A DNA stretch of 64,000 nucleotides, taken from Bacteroidales bacterium. GTDB taxonomy: Bacteria; Bacteroidota; Bacteroidia; Bacteroidales; F082. Positions 1-7,764 of this stretch are shown in pieces. The notes below the pieces were generated by a model. That model did not search any database, had not been told where the DNA came from, and saw only the letters and a program-made list of their open reading frames with translations. The position numbers and the translations under genes were made by a program. Every line of letters begins with the position of its first letter. Position 1 is the stretch's first letter. The stretch spans positions 1 through 64,000 of the forward strand of contig CAAGIO010000028.1 of assembly GCA_900769945.1 (NCBI GenBank). Reading direction: 5' to 3'.

Positions 1-585
1 GGCGTGCGCATTGGTTTCCGGAGGCGTCGCGTTAGGGATTGTTAGTCCGTCAGGATTGAGACCTTGGCTCAACGGCGAAGCCGCAAAAGCCCGACGGCGG
101 AGCCGGAACGCCCAAATATCTTAACCATTTCATCTACGCTTTAGATTATCTATCGTTTGATTTTCTGTTTATTCTTTCTAACAATCTTTTTGTTGTTTTG
201 TCCCTATTTGTTATTGCAGCATCTATTGGATTCTTTATTGATTTTACGCTTGTGGATTCGCTTATTCTGCCTCTTTGGAAATGAAACCTTTTATTTAAAC
301 TCTCAATTTTTCCGTTGATTTAATCCAATTCTCTCTGTTAGTCATCTCCTTACGGGCAGAAGATAGCCCCAAGTCACTTTCTTTGTTTGAAACTCATATT
401 CTGAACCAAAACGGCTGTATAATTGGGATAATGCCAATTTTTTGTTCCTCTCATGATTGAACTTACACATGCAGCTTATATTCTCGTATGTCCTTTATAA
501 ATAAACGCTGCAAGAAGAAATTGCAATGGCTGAAATCAATATTGTATGGGAAAATATTGTTCTTTACGGTAAATGTACTATATGT
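1..585. other. Left-edge non-coding stretch with GC-rich dyads
   Basis: No convincing gene is visible here. The first 110 bases are clearly richer in G and C than the AT-rich bases that follow. They hold two short dyads of the same form, CGGC-GAA-GCCG at 73-83 and CGGC-GGA-GCCG at 95-105. The rest is AT-rich with scattered stops in all frames. A 61-codon frame at 488-673 has no recognisable product and overlaps the antisense protease remnant. This may be the edge of a mobile island, but the window cut prevents a decision. Confidence 0.4.
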
Positions 586-1194
586 TTATAATTCTGTCGT
601 GAAAAGCATATCTACAAGATTGATGTGTACTTTGTTGAATAGCATCATGCTCTTTAAGCCAAGATTGTTATAATCTAAATATCCAGATTCCTGTTGTTCG
701 GTCTGCACTTGAACTATCGGCAAAATGACAGAGTTGTCACCTATTGTCAATGAAGCATTTTGCAATTTGTAGCAAAGCACCGACCAAACTCCTCCTACTC
801 CGGCTTGATTGATGGTGTCGCTTTTGCAGCTGGAAGTCAGATAATCTTCGTTCTCCTCAAAGAATGCCTTGTTGAGCCTTCCGTATGACGCATCGCCGCT
901 GTCAAGTTTGATAATTGTTGGCTTACTGTTGATTTCGGGGGATGTCAGCAGGTTCATATCCGAGGAGAAGAACATACTGGGACGCACACCCGACGGCTCG
1001 TAAGAGTCACTGGCTATTTGTATCTCTTTTGCCGAGAAATCGAGTGTGACATCTTTAAGTTGAAGCATCAGTTCGCTGCCTACAATAATTTCATACACAC
1101 TGCTGTATTTGTCGGCTTCTTCATGATGGCTACTTATGTCTAAAACATAAAACGGCACATCAAAGTTAATATTTTTTATTTCTAATTTACAATT
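586..1194 (-). pseudogene. Truncated retropepsin-like aspartic protease remnant
   Basis: The frame reads like the C-terminal part of a Bacteroidota retropepsin-like (clan AA) aspartyl protease. There is a segment LDSGDASYGRLNKAFFEEN, which resembles the DTG-type active-site region of the second lobe, and a C-terminal NLGLKSMMLFNKVHINL, which resembles the usual 'G-N-L-G-x-D-x-hydrophobic' ending. The only start-like codon is a GTG at 1156-1158. Protein-like sequence (KLEIKNINFDVPFYVLD) continues upstream of it to an in-frame TAA at 1195-1197, with no ATG in between. The N-terminal lobe and signal peptide are therefore missing and the gene is very probably broken. The family assignment rests on motif resemblance only. 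No neighbouring gene depends on it. Confidence 0.55.
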
Positions 1195-1595
1195 TTAAAA
1201 AAAAATCTTAGTTCTAACTAATTGATTATCTATTCTTTAAGAGTTATCCAATCGGGATCATGCTTCTTTATCTGAAATTATCTGCATATAATAGACAAGA
1301 TTCGTGAATCCGATGTGGAACATTTCCCTCACAATCCTTTATCATCTTGTTCTCCTTGCGGGAGCTCATCTGTATTGGGATAACAACAAAAATGGAGTCT
1401 ATTATCTTGCCCTCATTGACAATCAATCCCATAGAGTGCAGTTGCTCGTCTGGCTTTTCTTCTTTTCTGATATTTCAAATTATTTTCAAATTTCTTACAA
1501 ATATAATAAAACTGAATGTAATTATATAATTGTCAGTGTTTTAAATTAGAAGTGCCTTTTAATACCTTTCGCTTGTTAGGCGTTATTCTCGCTGC

Positions 1596-1626
1596 AAAAG
1601 AAAAGCCCCGGAGATATCTCCGAGGC
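1596..1626 (-). terminator. Rho-independent terminator of the Fic/Res remnant transcript
   Basis: The two arms (1605-1613 and 1618-1626) form a 9-bp stem with one G-U pair and an ATAT loop. On the minus strand it is followed by T4-C-T4 (1596-1604). Its core is a perfect 14-bp palindrome. It lies downstream of fic and the Res remnant, so it would end their transcript. Confidence 0.75.
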
Positions 1627-1722
1627 AATGCATTATGGATAGACCGCGCCAGCAGACGCGAAACTCGTTTGAGCGAACCCTTCCGGTCGAGACATCAGGC
1701 TCGATTTATTTTCAAGGCAAGA
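1596..1722 (-). ncRNA. Candidate structured RNA ending in a strong terminator
   Basis: This GC-rich block sits in AT-rich surroundings directly after the Res remnant. On the minus strand it contains a row of possible hairpins: a TCGAG/CTCGA stem (1687-1691 with 1700-1704), CTC-GTTT-GAG (1664-1673), CGCG-8-CGCG (1645-1660), and finally a 9-bp terminator hairpin (1605-1626) followed by a T-rich tail. It has no good reading frame on the minus strand. A plus-strand frame (1552-1785) crosses it but looks fortuitous. It could be a small RNA, the structured end of a mobile element, or the attenuated 3' part of the Fic transcript. I do not recognise the family. Confidence 0.3.
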
Positions 1723-1840
1723 GGCAAGCCGATAAGCGATATCCCTTTTGCCCTTGTTGAGCCGGCTGCCCTGCAAAGACATTGACGGTATTCTCAACCG
1801 CCTCGGTCTGGTATTGCTGTATCTTAAACTTAAACTTCAC
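1712..1840 (-). pseudogene. N-terminal remnant of a type III restriction subunit (Res)
   Basis: A 42-residue frame starts with GTG at 1838-1840 and reads VKFKFKIQQYQTEAVENTVN, then VFAGQPAQQGQKGYR, before running into unrelated residues and a TGA at 1712-1714. This N-terminus is the pattern seen at the beginning of type III Res (DEAD/DEAH helicase-nuclease) subunits. The helicase and endonuclease domains that should follow (about 900 residues) are absent. The coding resemblance stops exactly after GYR, where the sequence turns into the GC-rich RNA-like block. The same N-terminus is present a second time at 3430-3530. It lies downstream of fic on the same strand, which fits a mod-fic-res order. 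Confidence 0.6.
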
Positions 1841-1954
1841 GTTAAATAGTTTTTAGTTATTAGATATTAGTTTGAACTTGCACGCAGTTGTTCGGAAATC
1901 CTTGACAACTTAATGGTTGGTATTCTCATATTAATGTCATCTTCTAAAGTTTCA

Positions 1955-1977
1955 GTTGGTTACAATTTGTAACCAAC
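1955..1977. promoter_or_regulatory. Perfect 10-bp inverted repeat between fic and the Res remnant
   Basis: GTTGGTTACA, a 3-base ATT spacer, then TGTAACCAAC. The arms match perfectly. There is no T tract on either side, so it does not look like a terminator. The compact dyad form fits a repressor operator. It sits 22 bp downstream of the fic stop and upstream of the Res remnant. Confidence 0.45.
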
Positions 1978-1998
1978 TCATTCCCAATTCTTAATTGA

Positions 1999-3066
1999 TT
2001 AAACCGATTGAGATGCAAATACATACCAACTTTTATCCACGTCTCTACGCTGGATATAGCCTTTCTCCACCATACTGCTCAGCTGCTTTTTTACTGCTCT
2101 TGGTACAATCCCGACTTTTTGGGCAATTTCGTCTATTGTAATGTTTGGAGCATTGTCAATAGCTCTTAGTATCAATGCCGACGATGGACTACGAAAAACT
2201 ATCTTTTGCCCATCGTACCACCAAACATTTGGCGATGTTTCTGTTGCAAAATCTATATTATATTTCAATTCACTTTCAACCATTTTAGTAAAAAAACTAA
2301 GGAACGCTGATATATGTTTCAATGAAGCATGCGCCCCTTCTTCAGGACTACTTCCTGTTTTTATGTCGCTTTGATGTAATGCCTCAAGATACTTTTGCTT
2401 ATTTCTTGTCCTAACAACTATCATAGGCCAATTGTGTCTTGCTAAAATATAGTTAACAAGCATACGGGCAATACGTCCATTGCCGTCTTCAAACGGATGT
2501 ATCCTTATATAGCGGTAGTGGAATAGTGCGGCAAGTTCTACCGGTGAATATTCACCTGACTGTTCCGCTTTGTTATACCAATCTACAAGGTCGGTCATCA
2601 ATGCCGGCGTTTCTTCAGGTGATGCATATTCAAAACGATCGCCATAACGAGTAATCACACTATTTGGGCGTGTTTTATATTCGCCGGCATGAATAACAAA
2701 ACTTGTCTGCACACCGTTAGGCAAGGTGCGATATACCGTGTAATCTTCTCGTAGCAACACTTTATGGAGTTGTCGAATGAAATTCTGATTTAATGGCGTG
2801 TCTTTCAAATTGACAGACTCTCGCATCATTTCAAAACTCACCTGACTCGCTTTCATATCGGCGAAATCCTTCAAATCTCCCTCGCCACTTACTTTTCCTA
2901 ACAAAAGCAATAATTCTGTCTGCCCGTATGTGAGCGTGTTTCCTTCAATATGATTGCTGTTGAAGTTATAATCCACAGTAAAGCGTTGGCTAAGCAGATA
3001 TTGCTTTCTTGCAGATAGCGGCTGAAGCGCCCGCCATTGATTATAGAGTAATTCTAACTTTTTCAT
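1999..3066 (-). CDS. Fic family protein (predicted AMP transferase)
   Basis: A 355-residue Fic protein. Fic enzymes usually transfer AMP from ATP to hydroxyl groups of target proteins. The catalytic motif HPFEDGNGRIAR is intact, with His190 as the predicted general base and the loop Asp/Asn/Arg residues present. Near the N-terminus SNHIEGN (residues 37-43) matches the inhibitory helix pattern S-x-x-x-E-G, so this is a self-inhibited (class II type) Fic whose activity is held off by Glu41. The C-terminus (about 300-350) resembles a winged-helix DNA-binding domain. The gene lies between a Mod C-terminal fragment upstream and a Res N-terminal fragment downstream. In Bacteroidota, Fic genes are often embedded in type III restriction-modification operons, and this one seems to be the surviving middle gene. 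Its targets cannot be read from the sequence. Confidence 0.9.
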   Translation of the reverse strand: MKKLELLYNQWRALQPLSARKQYLLSQRFTVDYNFNSNHIEGNTLTYGQTELLLLLGKVSGEGDLKDFADMKASQVSFEMMRESVNLKDTPLNQNFIRQLHKVLLREDYTVYRTLPNGVQTSFVIHAGEYKTRPNSVITRYGDRFEYASPEETPALMTDLVDWYNKAEQSGEYSPVELAALFHYRYIRIHPFEDGNGRIARMLVNYILARHNWPMIVVRTRNKQKYLEALHQSDIKTGSSPEEGAHASLKHISAFLSFFTKMVESELKYNIDFATETSPNVWWYDGQKIVFRSPSSALILRAIDNAPNITIDEIAQKVGIVPRAVKKQLSSMVEKGYIQRRDVDKSWYVFASQSV

Positions 3067-3144
3067 TTTATAAAAATTTGAACGCTTAAAAGTTCACTAA
3101 GTGAACGTACAAATGTTCTTTTTATTATATGACAACTCTTGTTT

Positions 3145-3170
3145 AATGCATAATTCATAATGCATAATTA
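3145..3170. repeat. Short AT-rich direct repeat
   Basis: The motif ATGCATAATT occurs twice in direct orientation, separated by a few bases (CATA). It lies at the 3' end of the Mod fragment and overlaps its last codons. Short AT-rich repeats of this kind are common in intergenic DNA, and no function is implied. Confidence 0.5.
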
Positions 3171-3530
3171 CAGTATTTTACACGTGGTGTCGGGGGAATA
3201 GTTGACAAAGAGTTGGTCGAAGTTGTCGAGCACGTTGTCGTTGGCGGCACTGGCATCACGCATCACGAAATATACAGGCTTTTGCTTGGCTATTTCGGTG
3301 ATAGTGGCTTCGTTAACGTCGCGGTCGAAGCAAGCCATTAGGTAGCCGTCATCAACGCACCACACCTCTTTGCCGGCGATTTCAGTCTTTTCAATCTTAG
3401 CCGAGAGTTCGATGCCGAGGTCGATTCGATAGCCCTTTTGCCCTTGTTGAGCCGGCTGCCCTTCAAAGACATTGACGGTATTCTCCACCGCCTCAGTTTG
3501 GTATTGCTGTATCTTAAACTTAAACTTCAT
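3168..3530 (-). pseudogene. Chimeric fragment: type III Res N-terminus joined to Mod C-terminus
   Basis: The open frame starts best at ATG 3528-3530 (MKFKFKIQQYQTEAVENTVN); the longer frame back to 3686 has no support. Residues 1 to about 36 are the N-terminus of a type III Res subunit, almost identical to the remnant at 1712-1840. From about residue 38 the sequence changes to the C-terminus of a type III DNA methyltransferase (Mod), recognisable from ELSAKIE, WCVDDGYLMACFD, KPVYFVMRDASAAND, NFDQLF and the final YSPDT. The methyltransferase catalytic motifs (DPPY, FxGxG) are missing, so neither activity can remain. The normal order is mod then res, so this Res-then-Mod join must come from rearrangement. 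Whether the 120-residue product is made is unknown. Confidence 0.65.
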
Positions 3531-3594
3531 AACAATTATGGAATTAGGAGATAAGAGATAGGGATGGAGAAACAATGAGGAATGAGGGGAGTTG

Positions 3595-3609
3595 TTCGGA
3601 ATTTCCGAA
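3595..3609. promoter_or_regulatory. Short perfect dyad upstream of the Res/Mod chimera
   Basis: TTCGGAA-T-TTCCGAA is a perfect 7-bp inverted repeat with a one-base spacer, about 65 bp upstream of the chimera start. Its left half lies in a stretch that resembles sequence upstream of the other Res copy (around 1890). It is a candidate operator. Confidence 0.35.
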
Positions 3610-3649
3610 TAACTGAATGGCATTCCGGTTAATTGTTGTATTGAATTGG

Positions 3650-3683
3650 ATATGTACCCGATTTGCCGTTTTTGGGTACATAT
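3650..3683. promoter_or_regulatory. Perfect 10-bp inverted repeat with 14-base loop
   Basis: ATATGTACCC pairs perfectly with GGGTACATAT across a 14-base loop (3660-3673). Neither strand has a T tract behind the stem. It lies 120 bp upstream of the Res/Mod chimera and 90 bp from the IS left end. It could be a regulator binding site or an RNA hairpin. Confidence 0.45.
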
Positions 3684-3774
3684 CAATCATTCTTTAACAG
3701 ATTCTACGAACTCTCCATTGCTGACTGAATTTTCAGCCCTGAAGATGAAAACTTCCATAAGTTCAGTATTTATA

Positions 3775-5322
3775 TAGTCGTCCCTTGACAACCCGTTAAA
3801 TTATTGTAATTCAATAAAATAACCATTCGAATATTTGGATATTCCAACATTATTTTGTATCTTTGCATAGTAAAACCTTGCAAAACAGTTATGTACAAAT
3901 CATCTTCCAAGCCCCAACAGACCTCCCTTTTCTGGGATCTTGAGACAATGCTCGATTCCAAGCGCCCCCTCTTCAAACTGGCAAATCTCGTAGATTGGGC
4001 CATGTTTGAGAAGTCTTTCTCTCCGCTCTACTGCCAAGACAATGGCAGGCCGGCAAAACCCATCAGGCTGATGGCTGGCCTGCTCATATTGAAGCATCTT
4101 CGCAATGTATCAGACGAGACGGTCGTGGAGCAGTTTAAGGAGAATGCTTACTACCAATACTTCTGTGGCATGGATTCCTTCTCGATCAAGTCTCCATGTG
4201 CGCCGACAGAACTTGTATAATTCAGACATCGTATCGGAGAGAAGGGCATAGAGCTTATCCTGAAAGAAAGTATCCGCATCAACCTTGTTCTGGAGGATCG
4301 GAAGAAGGAGGAAGAGGACAAGAAGAATGGCAAGGACAATAGAGGCCGCAAGGCTGATGCCGATCAGACAGCCTTCATCGATTCAACCGTACAGGAGAAG
4401 AATGTGACCTTTCCGACAGATTCGAAGCTGCTGAACAAGATAATCAGGTTCTGCCATAAGGTGGCCCAGACAGAGAATCTGAAAATCCGTCAAAGTTGTG
4501 TCCATGTGATTAAAGAACTGAAGCTTGTCCAGCGTTTCAGGGGAAGGAAGAACAGTGCCGCGAAAGTCAAAAAGGCAGACAAGAAGATGCGCACCATCGC
4601 CGGAAGACTGCTGCGGGAGCTCTTACGCCTGCTTCCTGCAGATAACATCTACCAGAAACAGATAGACATCTGCGTGAAGTTTGTCAACGGAGAGAGGATA
4701 GATGACCACAAGATATACTCACTTCATGAGCCGGATGTGATCTGCATCAGTAAAGGCAAGGAGCATAAGAAGTACGAATTCGGCAACAAGGTCTCGATAG
4801 TCCGATTGTGGAATGGCCTTATCATCGGTGCTCTCTCCTTTAGGAACGAATATGACGGGCATACTATTGACAAGTCTATGGAGCAAGTCAGAAGGCTGTA
4901 CGACAGGAATATCAAAATCCTGGCAGGAGACCGGGGGTACCGAGGTCAGGAACAATGCGGAGGGGCTTCTGTGATGATCCCAAGCGTACCGAAGAAGACG
5001 GATTCGCAGTACACGAAGGCAAAGAAACACGAGCTGTTTCGAAAGAGGGCTGGCATTGAACCTGTAATCGGTCATTGCAAGAGTGACCACCGCTTAGGCA
5101 GGAACTATTACAAGGGTCTTTTCGGAGACTCTATCAATGTCATGCTTGCAGCTGCCGCATTCAACTTCAAAAGAGCAATGAGGGCTCTTTTGTGCCTTTT
5201 CCAAGAAGTGTTATCTGGTTGGATTAAGCCTTTCCTGCAACTCAAGAATCTCTACTTCTGGCAAGTTCACTCATGTTATGCGGATATGCGCACGAGGGAA
5301 TTGGCTTTTTGAGGGTCGACTA
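3775..5322 (+). mobile_element. IS5-family-like insertion sequence, inactivated
   Basis: A 1.55-kb element bounded by imperfect terminal inverted repeats: left TAGTCGTCCCT at 3775-3785 and right, on the other strand, TAGTCGACCCT at 5312-5322, which match at 10 of 11 positions. It holds one transposase gene that fills nearly the whole element, and its stop codon touches the right repeat. I could not see a convincing target-site duplication, so the ends may be off by a few bases. It sits between the restriction-modification remnant and the start of the core genome. Confidence 0.75.
3891..5312 (+). pseudogene. IS5-family transposase with in-frame stop
   Basis: A DDE transposase of the IS5 type with an N-terminal DUF772-like region (KPIRLMAGLLILKHLRNVSD, YYQYFCG, PCAPTELV) and a C-terminal DDE half (ILAGDRGYRGQ, FRKRAGIEPVIGHCKSDHRL, then the FGDSINVMLAAAAFNFKRA ending). 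The start is ATG 3891; the frame back to 3855 is only an extension. A TAA at 4218-4220 interrupts the frame just after PTELV, where relatives continue ELVHFRxRIGE. The reading continues in the same frame with FRHRIGEKG and is open to 5312, so a single nonsense change is the only lesion. Full length would be about 473 residues, normal for the family. Stop-codon readthrough cannot be excluded, but simple inactivation is the likelier explanation. Confidence 0.85.
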
Positions 5323-5456
5323 ATTATTTTTAGAAATAATAGTGAGTCTTAACATGGTAGAAGTGTTAAAGATATGGGTGTTTTTTTAACATTTCCTGTC
5401 ATTGCTTCTCAATACTCGCGATAATAAAGACGTAATAATTTTTTTTAAAAGGTTCA

Positions 5457-5484
5457 TTTGATAAATATCAATTTGTTATTTTTG
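5457..5484 (+). promoter_or_regulatory. Bacteroidota-type promoter of the DUF3667 gene
   Basis: TATTTTTG at 5477-5484 matches the TAnnTTTG minus-7 box. TTTG at 5457-5460 lies 16 bases upstream, somewhat closer than usual. The minus-7 box falls inside the N-terminal extension of the longest frame, so translation must begin downstream, at ATG 5497. Confidence 0.55.
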
Positions 5485-5496
5485 CGGAAAAATACC

Positions 5497-6417
5497 ATGG
5501 ACGAGAACACAATAGTATCAAATCAGGGCGGTGGAGAGCTTGTCCCAAACAATAATGCGGCTGAGGAAGAGAACAAACCCGTGAAATGCCTTAACTGCGG
5601 CACTGTCTATAACGGGAGATACTGCCCTCACTGTGGGCAGAGTGCTGATACAGGCAGGTTTACGTTGAAATTCATGTTTCAGAACCTCTTGGCAGCAATC
5701 TTAAGTAACGACGGCGGCGTGCTTTTTACCTTGAAGAAACTGTTTTGCAGTCCCGGACAAATGGTGCTCGACATCATCAACGGCAAGAGAAAAAGTTATT
5801 TCTCGCCTTTCCCTATGCTCTTCTTCACCTTGGGATTGTATATACTCGTGTTCTCCTTCACGGGAAGCAACAACATCGTCGTCGATGCCGATAACGCCGT
5901 GAAAGTGGAAAACCCTGATGCCTTTGCTGATAATGAAACTGCCTTGATAAATGGCACCGTGACAAAATTGTTAACTCTTTTTAATAATATCTGGAAGTAT
6001 TACCTTGACAACTATACATTAGTGATTATCTTGACAATACCGATATATGTTTTTGCCGTCAGGACCTGCATGGGGAAACGCTTCAGAACGAAATATAATG
6101 TTGGCGAGACTTGCGTCGCTGTTGTCTATTCGCTTGTGCCCGTGATATTGTATGAGACGGTTTGCAGCATAGCATTCGCCTTCTCCCATACACTGTTTGA
6201 ACAACTTGACAATTTAGTCTTTGTCGTGCATGTCGCGTTCTTGTCGCTCTTATTTAGTAAACTTACTGATTATAAGAGAGTTATCCTTGTGTTGCGCAGT
6301 GCGTTGTCGTTAGTGCTTTATAATGTTGCTGTTGTCTTGATAATCGTTCTCGTGGTAATTGTCTTTGTTGCAATCTATTTTGATGAGATAAGGGATGTTG
6401 TTGAGGTATTAGGATAG
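5497..6417 (+). CDS. DUF3667 membrane protein with N-terminal zinc ribbon
   Basis: A protein of about 306 residues. Near the N-terminus two CxxC pairs, CLNCGTVY and CPHCGQSAD, form a small zinc ribbon. They are followed by the DUF3667 signature: a GGVLFTLKKLFCSPG segment and GKRKSYFSPFPMLFF, then about five hydrophobic membrane segments to the C-terminus. The family is common in Bacteroidota and has no established function. The open frame reaches back to 5458, but a promoter-like TATTTTTG lies inside that extension, so the start at MDENTIV is preferred. The gene stands alone, with the IS element upstream and a convergent RNA methyltransferase downstream. Confidence 0.8.
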   Translation: MDENTIVSNQGGGELVPNNNAAEEENKPVKCLNCGTVYNGRYCPHCGQSADTGRFTLKFMFQNLLAAILSNDGGVLFTLKKLFCSPGQMVLDIINGKRKSYFSPFPMLFFTLGLYILVFSFTGSNNIVVDADNAVKVENPDAFADNETALINGTVTKLLTLFNNIWKYYLDNYTLVIILTIPIYVFAVRTCMGKRFRTKYNVGETCVAVVYSLVPVILYETVCSIAFAFSHTLFEQLDNLVFVVHVAFLSLLFSKLTDYKRVILVLRSALSLVLYNVAVVLIIVLVVIVFVAIYFDEIRDVVEVLG

Positions 6418-6478
6418 GCCACGTTGAAGGTTTGATGTTCTAATAAATTGATTTTCAATAAGGTGAGTAAGAAAGAAA

Positions 6479-7231
6479 TCAAAGGTTTTTCCTGAACACT
6501 TCGGCCATAATAATTCCAGCTGCTATTGAGGCGTTCAGCGATTCTGTCGCGCTTCCTTTGGCGCGGGGTATGTTTATGGGGCAGCTAATGAACGGCATCA
6601 CGTTTTCTCTTATTCCGTGCGACTCGCTTCCAATGATGATAACGCCTTGATTTTGTTTGATGTTTGTATGGAAAACATTTTTTCCCTGCATCAGTGCGCC
6701 GAACACCGGTGTGTTTATTTCTTTTAAGAATTGAATAATGTCGGTTTCTATGATATTGGTTCTGAATATTGAGCCCATTGATGACTGTATGACCTTATGT
6801 TGCCAAGGGTCGCAGGTGTCTTGAGACAGGACGATTTTCTTAATCCCGAACCAGTCGGCGGTGCGTATTATAGTGCCGAGGTTGCCCGGGTCGTTGATGC
6901 CGTCAAGGAGTAACATCAGCTCATTGTTTGCGTCGGCGGGCACTATATGGGAAGAGGGGATATGTGCTATGGCGAAAATTCCGGGAGGTGTCACGAGGTT
7001 GGAGATCTGCTCCATCTGTTTGGAGGAGATGAGCTCTATGCGTCTCAACTTGTCGGCGAGGTCGGTGTTTCTCATAACCCACAACTCGGTGGCGAAGATG
7101 TTTTCTATCATGAGGCCGCTGTTTGAAAGCTCTTCAACAAGTTTGTTACCTTCTGTTGTGAACAGTCCCGATTCCTTACGCGTCTTGGCGAGGCGTAGCG
7201 ACTGTATCTCTTTGATGTCGTTTTTCGTCAT
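6479..7231 (-). CDS. TrmH/SpoU family RNA 2'-O-methyltransferase
   Basis: A 250-residue SPOUT-class methyltransferase that should transfer a methyl group from S-adenosylmethionine to a ribose 2'-OH of rRNA or tRNA. The three SpoU motifs are present: GINDPGNLGTIIRTADWFG (substrate and dimer side), IIGSESHGI (part of the SAM-binding knot) and SLNASIAAGII. The N-terminal part (KDIKEIQSLRLAKTRKESG) is the usual small substrate-binding domain of RlmB/TrmH-like proteins. The exact target nucleotide cannot be told from sequence. It starts only a few bases after the terminator of rplI, so some of its transcription may come from ribosomal operon readthrough. Confidence 0.88.
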   Translation of the reverse strand: MTKNDIKEIQSLRLAKTRKESGLFTTEGNKLVEELSNSGLMIENIFATELWVMRNTDLADKLRRIELISSKQMEQISNLVTPPGIFAIAHIPSSHIVPADANNELMLLLDGINDPGNLGTIIRTADWFGIKKIVLSQDTCDPWQHKVIQSSMGSIFRTNIIETDIIQFLKEINTPVFGALMQGKNVFHTNIKQNQGVIIIGSESHGIRENVMPFISCPINIPRAKGSATESLNASIAAGIIMAEVFRKNL

Positions 7232-7235
7232 AGTT

Positions 7236-7269
7236 TAAAAAAAGCCGAAGGGAAAGATTCACTTCGGCT
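7236..7269 (-). terminator. Terminator downstream of rplI
   Basis: On the minus strand AGCCGAA (7263-7269) pairs with TTCGGCT (7243-7249), followed by seven Ts. It ends the rpsF-rpsR-rplI operon immediately before the start codon of the RNA methyltransferase. Confidence 0.8.
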
Positions 7270-7296
7270 GAATTAAAAATCTTAATATGAAAAATA

Positions 7297-7746
7297 TTAT
7301 TCTGCGAATACTTCGAAGTTGATGTCAACAGATACTTCTTTATGGAGGCGGATTTTTGCTGTGTAGTTACCGACTTCCTTGATTGTATCGTCGTCAATCA
7401 TGATTTGTTTGCGGTCGATCTCGATACCCTTGGCTTCTTTGATGGCGTTAGCAATCTGTACGTTGTTGACTGAGCCGAATATCTTGCCTGTTGCAGCTGC
7501 TTTAGCAGGGATACGGAGAGTGAGGCCTTCGAGAAGTGTGGCGATATCTTGAGCTTCCTTCTTGATTTTCTCTTGTTTGTAAGCCTGTTGACGCATGTTT
7601 TCAGCCAATACTTTACGTGCTGATTCTGTTGCGAGGATGGCCATTCCTTGTGGAATCAAATAGTTACGTGCGTAGCCTGGTTTGACATTGACGATGTCAT
7701 TTTTATAACCCAAGTTTTTAACATCCTGAATAAGAATAATTTGCAT
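7297..7746 (-). CDS. rplI: 50S ribosomal protein L9
   Basis: A 149-residue L9 of normal bacterial length. The N-terminal domain is textbook: MQIILIQDVKNLGYKNDIVNV, then KPGYARNYLIPQGMA, which binds 23S rRNA. A long alpha-helical connector rich in Lys/Glu/Gln follows, and then the C-terminal domain. L9 sits at the base of the L1 stalk and helps maintain the reading frame. It is the last gene of the rpsF-rpsR-rplI operon, 18 bp behind rpsR. Confidence 0.98.
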   Translation of the reverse strand: MQIILIQDVKNLGYKNDIVNVKPGYARNYLIPQGMAILATESARKVLAENMRQQAYKQEKIKKEAQDIATLLEGLTLRIPAKAAATGKIFGSVNNVQIANAIKEAKGIEIDRKQIMIDDDTIKEVGNYTAKIRLHKEVSVDINFEVFAE

Positions 7747-7764
7747 ATTGTGTCCCTCCTCTTA

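Noticed and set aside
1268..1432. Minus-strand frame of 54 codons starting MGLIVNEGKIIDS
   Set aside because: It reads somewhat like protein, but it is short, ends in a stop without recognisable family features, and an open run of this length is expected by chance. It could be another decayed fragment, and I could not support it.
1552..1785. Plus-strand 77-codon frame across the GC-rich block
   Set aside because: It overlaps the antisense Res remnant and the terminator hairpin, and its residues mirror GC-rich RNA-like sequence. It has no signals of its own.
3531..3686. N-terminal extension of the Res/Mod chimera frame (MICTQKRQIGY...)
   Set aside because: The homologous Res start MKFKFK lies at 3530, and the extension covers the palindromes and sequence shared with the non-coding flank of the other copy.
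4719..5090. Minus-strand frame of 123 codons inside the IS
   Set aside because: It is fully antisense to the transposase coding sequence and carries no recognisable motif.
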